Shown here: piece by piece, positions 1 through 6,753 of the stretch | Layout: every line of letters starts with the position of its first letter | Numbering within the stretch: the first letter of the stretch is position 1 | Source of the DNA: Klebsiella pneumoniae | GTDB taxonomy: Bacteria; Bacteroidota; Bacteroidia; Flavobacteriales; Flavobacteriaceae | Assembly (NCBI GenBank): GCA_943325355.2 | Contig: CALPPA020000094.1 | Span: 1 to 6,753, forward strand | Reading direction: 5' to 3' | DNA length: 6,753 nucleotides | Program-made: the position numbers and the translations under genes | The notes under the pieces: model-generated | Seen by the model: only the letters and a program-made list of their open reading frames with translations | What the model was told of the DNA's origin: nothing | Database searches by the model: none

Positions 1-2438
1 AACAACAATTAGCTTTAATTACTATTACAGATAGTGATTTGAGTGACGATAATAGTGGTTCCGAAAGTACTGCAGGTTTACTTCAAGCCTCAAGAGATGT
101 TTTCCTTCAAGCAGCTGCGTACAATTTCGGACAAGCCAGATTTAGTGTTCGAGGAATCGATAACGAATATTCGACTATCCTTATTAACGGAGTCTTGATG
201 AACCGTGTATCCGATGGAAGGCCGCAATACAGTAACTGGGGAGGATTAAATGATGCCACCCGAAATCAAGAATTCACTAATGGATCTGCTCCATCCGATT
301 ATACTTTTGGAGGAATAGCAGGAACTCAATTTATATCAACTCGAGCATCGATTTACAGACCAGGAACACGAATTTCGTTTTTGGGAACCAACACCAATTA
401 TAGTTACAGAGCAATGGTAACTCACGCTTCAGGAATGGATAAAAACGGTTGGGCTTATGTTGTTTCAGGAGGTAGAAGATGGGCTCAAGAAGGATTTTTT
501 GACGGTACAGATTATGCTGCTAACTCTTTATTTGCAAGTATTGAAAAGAAATTTAATGAACATCACAGCCTTAACTTTACTTCTATTTATGCACAAAACC
601 GTAGAGGAAAAAATTCGCCAAATACACAAGAAGTTACCGATTTAACAAACTTTAAATACAATTCGTATTGGGGAGACCAAGAAGGCGAAAAAAGAAATTC
701 TAGAGTAAAAGATGTCGAAGAACCTATCTTTACATTAAGTCATTATTGGAAATTCAATTCTAAAACAAGACTTCATACCAACCTTTCATATCAATTTGGG
801 CAAATAGGAAACAGCCGTATTGATTTTCAAAAAGCAGATAATCCAGATCCCAATTATTACAAATTACTGCCTAGTTATTACACTACATTATACACTTATA
901 GCAATGATATTGCAACATACACTCCGGATTTTGCTGCTGCAGATCAGGCTAAAGCAAATTTCCTTGCAAATCCACAAATGGATTGGACGGCAATGTATCG
1001 TACAAATAACGAAAATATTTCAAACGGAAGTCGTTATATATTGTATGAAGACAGAACTGATGACAAAACTATAGTTGCTAATACGATACTTTCATCTCAA
1101 TTAGCCGACAACATCGTGATGAATGCTGGCGGAAGCTTTACAAAATCGAATTCAGCAAACTTCAAAAATCTAATAGATCTTTTAGGAGGAACTTATTTTA
1201 CTGACATTAATACCTTTGGAATTAATGAAGACGAACAACAAGCTGATTTGAACAATCCAAACAGAACTGTTGGCGAAGGAGATAAATATGGTTATAATTA
1301 TGAAGTGAATGCTACCAAAATAGATGCATTTACTCAATTTAAATTTACATATGATAAAGTCGATTTTTACCTTGGGCAATCATTCACCAGAAGCTCTTAT
1401 CAAAGAGAAGGCATATACAGAAATGGGTTCTATCCAGACAATTCTTATGGAAAAAGTGAAAAACAAAACTTTGATAATTTCGGTTTCAAAGGTGGAGCAA
1501 CATATAAATTAACTGGTCAACACTATATTGATTTCAACGGAATTTATATGACAAAAGCACCTAATACAAAAGATGTTTTTCCTAATGCCCGTTTGAACAA
1601 TGACATCACAGACAACATAAAAAACGAAACCATAAAAAGTGTCGATGCTAGTTATATCATTAGAATGCCAAACCTTAAAGCTCGATTTACCGCTTATTTT
1701 AACGAAACCGAAAACACAACAGACATTTCTTTTTACTACGCAGATGCAGTAAGCCTTGGAAATGGTGAATTTGTTTCCGAAGTGGTTTCTGGTCAAAATA
1801 AAAGAAACAAAGGAATTGAAGCTGGTTTAGAATACCAATTAACTTCTACTATCAAAGCCACCGCAGTAGCTGCTTTTGGTGAATATACTTACACCAACAA
1901 CCCAAATTTAGTTATAAAAGCTGATGGAGCAGTAGGAGATATATTCAATGGAAAAGCTTCTATGGAAGGATATAGACAAGCTGGAATGCCTCAACAAGCT
2001 TATTCTGCTGGATTAGAATATCGTGATCCAAAATTTTGGTGGATTAGTGCCAATGTCAATTATTTGTCTAATAATTATCTGGATGTTGCACCATTGTTAA
2101 GAACTGACCAGTATATTACAAATTCAGACGAAGCTAATTTTCCTTATGATGCAGCATTGTCCGCTAGCTATTTAGCTCAAGAAAAATTTAATGCATTTAC
2201 ACTTGTTAACCTTGTAGGAGGGAAAACTTGGAGAATACAAGAAAAAACGCTGGGATTATTTGCCAATGTCAACAATGTATTTGACATTCAATACAAAACA
2301 GGTGGATTCGAACAAGCCAGAAACGCTTCATATAGCGAATTATATAAAGACCATCAAGGGCCAACTCGTTCTTTTGGTCCAAAGTATTTCTACGGATACG
2401 GAAGAACATTTATGGTCAACATATATTTAAACTTTTAA
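1..2438 (+). CDS. TonB-dependent outer-membrane receptor, 5'-truncated by the window edge
   Basis: This is an outer-membrane importer that would be powered by TonB-ExbB-ExbD. The reading frame is already open at the left edge (first full codon at nt 3), so the true start, the signal peptide and any N-terminal carboxypeptidase-regulatory-like domain lie outside the window. In total 811 residues are visible. The plug region shows the motif FSVRGIDNEYSTILINGV (visible residues about 47-64) followed by NWGGLNDATRNQEF, both typical of large Bacteroidota receptors. From about residue 120 to the end the sequence alternates aromatic and polar residues as in a 22-strand barrel. It ends in RTFMVNIYLNF, with the terminal Phe expected of a BAM-assembled protein. 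The TTG at nt 39 is an internal Leu codon, not a start. The gene is 12 nt upstream of a DUF5689 lipoprotein, probably in the same operon and acting as its lid or partner. The family call is secure. The substrate is unknown; nucleic acid fragments are possible from context only. Confidence 0.93.
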   Translation, partial: QQLALITITDSDLSDDNSGSESTAGLLQASRDVFLQAAAYNFGQARFSVRGIDNEYSTILINGVLMNRVSDGRPQYSNWGGLNDATRNQEFTNGSAPSDYTFGGIAGTQFISTRASIYRPGTRISFLGTNTNYSYRAMVTHASGMDKNGWAYVVSGGRRWAQEGFFDGTDYAANSLFASIEKKFNEHHSLNFTSIYAQNRRGKNSPNTQEVTDLTNFKYNSYWGDQEGEKRNSRVKDVEEPIFTLSHYWKFNSKTRLHTNLSYQFGQIGNSRIDFQKADNPDPNYYKLLPSYYTTLYTYSNDIATYTPDFAAADQAKANFLANPQMDWTAMYRTNNENISNGSRYILYEDRTDDKTIVANTILSSQLADNIVMNAGGSFTKSNSANFKNLIDLLGGTYFTDINTFGINEDEQQADLNNPNRTVGEGDKYGYNYEVNATKIDAFTQFKFTYDKVDFYLGQSFTRSSYQREGIYRNGFYPDNSYGKSEKQNFDNFGFKGGATYKLTGQHYIDFNGIYMTKAPNTKDVFPNARLNNDITDNIKNETIKSVDASYIIRMPNLKARFTAYFNETENTTDISFYYADAVSLGNGEFVSEVVSGQNKRNKGIEAGLEYQLTSTIKATAVAAFGEYTYTNNPNLVIKADGAVGDIFNGKASMEGYRQAGMPQQAYSAGLEYRDPKFWWISANVNYLSNNYLDVAPLLRTDQYITNSDEANFPYDAALSASYLAQEKFNAFTLVNLVGGKTWRIQEKTLGLFANVNNVFDIQYKTGGFEQARNASYSELYKDHQGPTRSFGPKYFYGYGRTFMVNIYLNF

Positions 2439-2450
2439 GAATTTAGCATT

Positions 2451-3866
2451 ATGAAAAATATAATAAAAATTAGCTGCATCATTATACTAGCAATCGGTTT
2501 GTTTTCAAGCTGTGTAAATGATACTTATGATACTCCAAAATTTGGTGAATGTGTAGATCCTAGTTTAACCAAAACTAAGGAAGTGGCGCAAATTTATGCA
2601 GTGGCGATTAATCCTGTGGCAACACCGCCAAGTGTAATTCCAAATACGCCAACCTATGCGGCAGACGATATAATTGAAGCTTATGTGGTTTCGAGCGACG
2701 AAGGAGGAAATTTTTATAAAAGTATGTATTTCCAACCTACTGATGGTTCTAAAGGATTTAACCTTTCGATAGACGAAGTAAATCTTTATATTAAAGGCTT
2801 TCAACCCGGTAAAAAAGCATTTTTAAAACTAAAAGGATTAGCTTTTGGAAACCCGACCGACTTTGGTGTTGGATTGGTTTTTGGTGCTCCACCAACAGAG
2901 CAATATGACGTAAATAGACTTGCTACTCAAGAATATCCTAAACATCTTATTGCATCCTGTAATTCAGTAAGCGAAGATGCGATTGTTAATAAAATTACAA
3001 TCGCACAAGCGGTAAGCGGAGCTTCCTTTTTAAACACTTTGGTGGAAATTGACAATGTGCAATTTACTGATGAAGCTGCTGGAGGAACCTATGATTCAAA
3101 TAGAAATGATGATTTTGATTCCAGTATTTTTATTACAAACGGAACAACCAATCTAACGGTAAGAACTAGTAGATTTGCAAATTTTGCAGGTTATAAAGTC
3201 CCTACTGGTAAAGGGAAAATAAGAGGGGTCTTAACTAGATACAACAATACTTATCAAATTATTATGAGAACAGAACGTGACGTGAACATGCCAAATCCAA
3301 GAGTGGATTATACCCCTGCTCTTATTGGTGCAAATTCTGGTATTTTCCCAGGAACTCTAAGTGAAACTTTCGAAAGTTATACCACTTCTCCATCTCAAAC
3401 TAATTTTCCAAATTATATTAATGATGCTGCAATTGGATCCCGATATTGGGATACAAGATCATTTAATTCTAATAAATACATTCAAGTAACTTCATTTGGT
3501 TCCGGTGGTGCAAATAAAGCTTATTTCTTTGTCCCTGTAAATATGACCACTGCAAATAATTTTTCATTTAGGTCTAATATGGGTTTTTGGAATGGTCCTG
3601 TGTTAAAAGTGTATTATGTTTTAGCAACAAATTATACAGCAGGTGGCACAATTGATGTAACAAAAATGATTGATATCACTTCTAATTTTACTATTCCAAC
3701 AACGCCAACTTCTGGTTATGGAAGTTCTTTTACATTTAGTGGTAATTTTGTTATTCCTGCAACCGTAACAGGTAACGGGTATTTTGTGTTTGAATATTCT
3801 GGAAATGCTGCTGCTTTTCCAGCATTAACAACAACATTGCAATTGGATAACATTATCGTAAATTAA
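2451..3866 (+). CDS. DUF5689 domain-containing outer-membrane lipoprotein
   Basis: This is a 471-residue predicted lipoprotein. Residues 1-20 form a type II signal peptide (basic MKNIIK, hydrophobic core, then LFSSC) with Cys21 as the lipidated residue. Asp24 and Asp27 follow soon after, which is compatible with, but not proof of, a Bacteroidota surface-export signal. Residues about 45-280 match the pattern of DUF5689: EAYVVSSDEGGNFYKSMYFQ (77-95 region), then a strand-rich end with KGKIRGVLTRYNNTYQIIMR (254-273), reminiscent of an OB-fold. Residues about 303-471 (ETFESY near the start, LQLDNIIV at the end) look like a choice-of-anchor J or galactose-binding-like beta-sandwich. The ATG is 12 nt after the receptor stop with no Shine-Dalgarno, as usual in this phylum, and a terminator follows. 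From position it should be the receptor's surface partner, analogous to SusD but unrelated in fold. The ligand is unknown. Domain names are recalled from pattern and were not searched. Confidence 0.88.
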   Translation: MKNIIKISCIIILAIGLFSSCVNDTYDTPKFGECVDPSLTKTKEVAQIYAVAINPVATPPSVIPNTPTYAADDIIEAYVVSSDEGGNFYKSMYFQPTDGSKGFNLSIDEVNLYIKGFQPGKKAFLKLKGLAFGNPTDFGVGLVFGAPPTEQYDVNRLATQEYPKHLIASCNSVSEDAIVNKITIAQAVSGASFLNTLVEIDNVQFTDEAAGGTYDSNRNDDFDSSIFITNGTTNLTVRTSRFANFAGYKVPTGKGKIRGVLTRYNNTYQIIMRTERDVNMPNPRVDYTPALIGANSGIFPGTLSETFESYTTSPSQTNFPNYINDAAIGSRYWDTRSFNSNKYIQVTSFGSGGANKAYFFVPVNMTTANNFSFRSNMGFWNGPVLKVYYVLATNYTAGGTIDVTKMIDITSNFTIPTTPTSGYGSSFTFSGNFVIPATVTGNGYFVFEYSGNAAAFPALTTTLQLDNIIVN

Positions 3867-3885
3867 TTATCCTTAAAATAACTCT

Positions 3886-3917
3886 AAAAGGCTTCTGTCA
3901 CACAGAAGCCTTTTTTT
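3886..3917 (+). terminator. Rho-independent terminator after the lipoprotein gene
   Basis: The perfect inverted repeat GGCTTCTGT (3890-3898) / ACAGAAGCC (3902-3910) has a 3-nt loop, or 8 bp with a 5-nt loop. Four A-T pairs (3886-3889 with 3911-3914) extend it, and it runs into seven T residues (3911-3917). It begins 20 nt after the stop codon of the DUF5689 gene. It separates the receptor/lipoprotein unit from the nuclease unit, although read-through cannot be excluded. Confidence 0.93.
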
Positions 3918-3922
3918 GTTAA

Positions 3923-3970
3923 TAATTGATTAACGGAAACACCTAAAAATTAACTCAATTAATGATTAAC
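3923..3970 (+). repeat. Direct repeats of an ATTAAC-type motif upstream of the nuclease gene
   Basis: GATTAAC occurs at 3928-3934 and again at 3964-3970, with the one-base variant AATTAAC at 3948-3954. The flanks of the outer two copies also agree: TAATTGATTAAC (3923-3934) and TTAATGATTAAC (3959-3970) match at 10 of 12 positions. The last copy overlaps the proposed -7 element. This could be an operator for a regulator controlling the nuclease, but in AT-rich spacer DNA such short repeats can arise by chance. Confidence 0.3.
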
Positions 3971-3974
3971 TTTG
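3967..3974 (+). promoter_or_regulatory. Candidate Bacteroidota-type promoter (-7 element TAACTTTG)
   Basis: TAACTTTG fits the Bacteroidota sigma-factor -7 consensus TAnnTTTG at every defined position. It lies 22 nt before the nuclease ATG, which would give a short leader of roughly 15-20 nt. No TTG is present at the usual -33 distance (about 3941-3949 reads as an A-rich tract); the nearest upstream TTG, at 3926-3928, is too far. The promoter is therefore plausible on its -7 half and its position after a terminator. The missing -33 could mean a weak promoter or one dependent on an activator. Confidence 0.5.
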
Positions 3975-3996
3975 AACGCTTAATTCTTCAAAAATA

Positions 3997-5961
3997 ATGA
4001 AACCTTTTTTTTACTTTTTCGTATTTCTTTTTACTTCTGTTTCCTTCGGACAAGTGGTTATAAATGAACTCGATTCCGATACACCAAGCACTGATGATAG
4101 AGAATTTATTGAATTAAAATCTACAGTCCCAAATTTTCCATTAGATGGTTATGTTTTGGTTTTTTTCAATGGCAATGTCGGATCTACCACTGCAAATCAA
4201 AGTTATTTTACTATCGGTTTAAACGGACTGACGACAGATGCTAATGGAATACTTCTCATTGGGAATTCACTTGTTTCGCCTTCTCCTGATAAAACTTTTC
4301 CCGATAATATTATCCAAAATGGTGCTGATGGTGTTGGTCTTTATTTAGGAAGTCCTGACGATTTTCCAGATTTCACATTAGCAACCTCCACAAATTTAGT
4401 AAATGCTTTAATGTATGACACGAATGATGCCGATGCGACAGCATTAATGAATTTATTAGGAGTTACGGCGCAATATAATGAAGGACAAAACAGTCTTCCA
4501 GCCACGCAATCCGTTCAAAGAAAAACGGACGGAACTTACGAAACTAAAAACCCAACTCCTGGTGCCAACAATGATGGAAGTGGTATAGTTTTCAACGGAA
4601 TAACAATAACTACCAACACCGCCAACAAAAATGAAGGAGATAGTTTTTCCATAACTTTCACTACCCAAACTAGCGTAACGAGTGATTTAACATTTACTTA
4701 CTCCTTAAATAATTCTTCTTTCACCACTACAGATTTTACAGGAAATACAACTGTTTTTATTCCTTCTGGTTCCAATACTTTCACGACAACAATCTCACTT
4801 ACAGACGATATTTTTGACGAAGGCGATGAAGTTTTAAAAATTAAATTTGGCGCTATTCCACCCCAATATAAACGACTCAATGATAATATCAGTATCCGGG
4901 TTATCGATAACGATTTTACTGTTGCGCCGTTTGGAACTCCTTTAAATCCAACTTATGGCATAGTTTCCAGTTCTACTCCTGCTGGATATTATGATTCCCT
5001 CGAAGGACTTTCTGGTGCTGCCTTAAAACAAGCCGTTCAAGATATTATTGCTAATCCAGCAGTGGTTCGTGCCCACAATTATGGCGACATCATCGAAATT
5101 TTGAAAACCGCCGATCAAAACCCAAAAAATAGTAACGAAGTTTGGCTAATGTATGTCGAACAATCCCGTTCCAAATTAGAATTTCAAGACACAGGAATCA
5201 ATACCGGAAAATGGAATCGCGAACATATTTATCCACAATCGCGAGGTGGTTATACCGATGGAACTTCTAGCATTCCTGACGGAATAAATATTTGGTTACC
5301 CACAAATGCTAATGATATTCTTGCTGGTCACGCCGATGCCCATCATCTTCGTGCCGAAGACGGAGCCGAAAATAGTTTGCGCAGCAATAAAGATTACGGA
5401 TTAACAGGATACAATGGTCCAAGTGGTACTTTGGGTTCGTGGAAGGGCGATGTGGCTCGTTCTGTTTTTTATATGGCAGTTCGTTATAATGCTTTGAGTG
5501 TTGTCAATGGAGATATTGCTGATACAACGGTGGGACAATTGGGGGATTTGGCTTCCTTGTTAACCTGGAATACTTTAGACCCTTCGGATGATTTCGAAAT
5601 GAACCGAAATAATTATATTTACACTTGGCAAGTCAATAGAAATCCTTTTATTGATTATCCAGATTTGGCTAATTATATTTGGGGTGCAAAAGTAGGTCAG
5701 GCTTGGCATTTTAATTTATCGACTAATGATTTTGCTAATTTGAAAGTGAATTTATATCCAAATCCCGCCAAAAAATCAATCACTATTTCAGGTTTGAACG
5801 AAGCTGCTACAATAGAAATTTACAGTAGCATCGGTGCAAAAGTATTGGAGACTAAATTCACAGGTGAAACTAAATTAAATGTTGATTTCCCTTCTGGAAT
5901 CTATTTTGCCAAAATCAATTCAGAGAATAAAACTGTTATCAAAAAAATACTAATTGAATAA
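3997..5961 (+). CDS. T9SS-secreted endonuclease I family nuclease with lamin-tail and Calx-beta domains
   Basis: This 654-residue extracellular nuclease is predicted to cut DNA, perhaps also RNA, without sequence specificity. Residues 1-18 are a Sec signal peptide with likely cleavage after SVSFG, before QVVINE. Residues about 19-192 are a lamin-tail domain (VVINELDSDTP, EFIEL, then NPTPGANN at its end). Residues about 198-306 form a Calx-beta domain (NEGDSFSITF, DDIFDEGDEVLKIKF, VIDND). Residues about 330-560 are the Endonuclease_1 domain related to EndA/NucM/Vvn: WNREHIYPQS (406-415), DAHHLRAEDGAENSLRSNKD (447-466), GDVARSVFYM (484-493) and NRNPFIDYP (547-555). By analogy with Vvn, Glu409/His410 and Asn459 are the likely metal-binding and general-base residues. 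Residues about 585-654 are a T9SS type A sorting domain (NLYPNP, SGIYFAKI, KKILIE), removed on export. All catalytic motifs are intact. The ATG has no Shine-Dalgarno and an A-rich leader; the signal peptide follows it directly, which supports this start. The next gene is 4 nt downstream. Confidence 0.95.
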   Translation: MKPFFYFFVFLFTSVSFGQVVINELDSDTPSTDDREFIELKSTVPNFPLDGYVLVFFNGNVGSTTANQSYFTIGLNGLTTDANGILLIGNSLVSPSPDKTFPDNIIQNGADGVGLYLGSPDDFPDFTLATSTNLVNALMYDTNDADATALMNLLGVTAQYNEGQNSLPATQSVQRKTDGTYETKNPTPGANNDGSGIVFNGITITTNTANKNEGDSFSITFTTQTSVTSDLTFTYSLNNSSFTTTDFTGNTTVFIPSGSNTFTTTISLTDDIFDEGDEVLKIKFGAIPPQYKRLNDNISIRVIDNDFTVAPFGTPLNPTYGIVSSSTPAGYYDSLEGLSGAALKQAVQDIIANPAVVRAHNYGDIIEILKTADQNPKNSNEVWLMYVEQSRSKLEFQDTGINTGKWNREHIYPQSRGGYTDGTSSIPDGINIWLPTNANDILAGHADAHHLRAEDGAENSLRSNKDYGLTGYNGPSGTLGSWKGDVARSVFYMAVRYNALSVVNGDIADTTVGQLGDLASLLTWNTLDPSDDFEMNRNNYIYTWQVNRNPFIDYPDLANYIWGAKVGQAWHFNLSTNDFANLKVNLYPNPAKKSITISGLNEAATIEIYSSIGAKVLETKFTGETKLNVDFPSGIYFAKINSENKTVIKKILIE

Positions 5962-5965
5962 AAAT

Positions 5966-6753
5966 ATGCAGACTAATTGGTTCTCAATTATTGGAAAGAA
6001 TGCTAATTTTTATAAATTGCTATTGCTTATTTTTGTTGTCCATTTTTCCACTATTCAAGCCCAAACTCAAATGAAAATACCACCAAGTTTACAAAAAGGA
6101 GACACGATAGCTATTTTATCAACAGCCCGAAAAAACATAGACGATAATCTTAAACCAGCTATAGATTTATTGCACAGTTGGGGATTAGAAGTTGTAATTG
6201 GCAAAACAATTGGCTTAGACGACAATCAATTAGCCGGAACTGATACTCAACGTGCCGAAGATTTTCAGCAGCAATTAGACAATCCAAATATCAAAGCCAT
6301 TTGGTGTGTTCGTGGTGGTTACGGTACGGTTCGAATGATTGATTTATTGGATTTTACCAAATTCAAACAAAGCCCAAAATGGATTGTTGGTTTTAGCGAT
6401 GTCACCGTAATTCACAGTTATTTAAACCGATTAAACATTGCTTCCATTCACGGTGCAATGCCAGTAACAGTCGGAAAAGCAAGTGTAGAGTCAATAGAAA
6501 GTTTGCGAAAAGCACTTTTTGGCGAAAGCCTGGAATATGAAATTCCTTTTAGTCCAGCAAACCGACTTGGAAATGCCAAAGGTGAAATTGTGGGCGGAAA
6601 TTTGTCTATTTTATACAGCCTGATGGGGTCGAATGCTCAGATAGATTGCAAGGGAAAAATTTTGTTTATCGAAGACTTGGATGAATATTTATACCATATT
6701 GATCGAATGATGATGAGTTTGAAACGATGCGGCTGTTTTGATGGTTTGAATGG
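5966..6753 (+). CDS. LD-carboxypeptidase (peptidase family S66, LdcA-like), 3'-truncated by the window edge
   Basis: The first 262 codons are visible and open to the right edge. Family S66 enzymes remove the terminal D-Ala from murein tetrapeptides. From residue 36 the sequence follows that family: KIPPSLQKGDTIAILSTARK (37-56), IKAIWCVRGGYGTVRMIDLL (109-128), VGFSDVT (141-147) with Ser144 as the expected nucleophile, GGNLSIL (210-216), and FIEDLDEYLYHIDRM (234-248) where Glu236 is the likely catalytic Glu. The catalytic His would lie past the edge. Starting at 5966 gives a 32-residue leader with a hydrophobic run LLLLIFVV (18-25) and a possible cleavage after IQA, implying a periplasmic enzyme. 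The Met codon at 6071 would give the usual leaderless cytoplasmic form. I prefer 5966 because the leader looks like a real signal peptide and lies 4 nt after the nuclease stop, suggesting co-transcription. An MccF-like immunity peptidase of the same family is a less likely alternative. Confidence 0.9.
   Translation, partial: MQTNWFSIIGKNANFYKLLLLIFVVHFSTIQAQTQMKIPPSLQKGDTIAILSTARKNIDDNLKPAIDLLHSWGLEVVIGKTIGLDDNQLAGTDTQRAEDFQQQLDNPNIKAIWCVRGGYGTVRMIDLLDFTKFKQSPKWIVGFSDVTVIHSYLNRLNIASIHGAMPVTVGKASVESIESLRKALFGESLEYEIPFSPANRLGNAKGEIVGGNLSILYSLMGSNAQIDCKGKILFIEDLDEYLYHIDRMMMSLKRCGCFDGLN

Noticed and set aside
39..41. TTG codon that could be read as the start of the TonB-dependent receptor
   Set aside because: The frame is open to the left edge and the upstream codons (QQLALITITDSD) read as normal receptor plug-region sequence, so this is an internal Leu.
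1509..1796. Minus-strand open frame of 95 codons within the receptor gene
   Set aside because: It is antisense to a clearly coding barrel region, is rich in Cys, Val and Phe with no recognisable family, and has no promoter or neighbour supporting it. The other minus-strand and out-of-frame open stretches (for example 1182-1379, 2565-2804, 4456-4668, 4698-4880) were rejected for the same reason.
2475..2477. Cys9 of the DUF5689 protein as the lipidation site
   Set aside because: Only eight residues precede it and the hydrophobic core comes after it. Cys21 after LFSS is the proper lipobox position.
4005..4012. Run of eight T residues in the nuclease signal peptide region, considered as a phase-variation tract
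   Set aside because: It encodes ordinary Phe codons of the signal peptide, is short, and such runs are common in AT-rich Flavobacterium-type genomes. Nothing else suggests switching.
6071..6073. Alternative ATG start for the LD-carboxypeptidase
   Set aside because: It would give the classical leaderless protein and remains possible, but the upstream in-frame segment has a convincing signal peptide shape and places the start 4 nt after the preceding gene.

Overview
The window looks like a chromosomal segment of a Flavobacterium-like member of the Bacteroidota. Four things point there: the DNA is visibly AT-rich; no Shine-Dalgarno sequence precedes any start codon; one promoter element fits the Bacteroidota TAnnTTTG -7 consensus; and the encoded proteins are a large TonB-dependent receptor, a DUF5689 surface-type lipoprotein and an enzyme with a type IX secretion (T9SS) sorting domain. 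All four genes are on the + strand and coding density is high. The first gene enters from the left edge and the last runs off the right edge.

Left unit (1-3917). The C-terminal 811 residues of a TonB-dependent receptor (end of the plug region plus the whole beta-barrel) are followed after 12 nt by a 471-residue lipoprotein with a DUF5689 (OB-fold-like) region and a C-terminal beta-rich domain of the choice-of-anchor J type. The pair resembles a SusC/SusD-like outer-membrane importer in which DUF5689 takes the SusD place. A strong intrinsic terminator closes the unit.

Right unit (about 3920-6753). A 130-bp spacer holds the terminator, a TAACTTTG -7 element and ATTAAC-type direct repeats. It leads into a secreted 654-residue endonuclease I family nuclease with the order signal peptide, lamin-tail domain, Calx-beta domain, endonuclease I domain, T9SS type A sorting domain. 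Four nucleotides after its stop begins an S66 family LD-carboxypeptidase, cut by the window edge, whose first 32 residues look like a signal peptide.

A reasonable joint reading, which is inference, is extracellular nucleic acid scavenging. The T9SS nuclease would cut DNA or RNA outside the cell, and the receptor/lipoprotein pair would bind and import the products as a phosphate, nitrogen or nucleoside source. The LD-carboxypeptidase may be an unrelated wall-turnover gene sharing the transcript, or may link the locus to use of material from lysed cells. The substrate of the receptor cannot be read from the sequence. No RNA genes, insertion sequences, CRISPR arrays or phage genes were seen.
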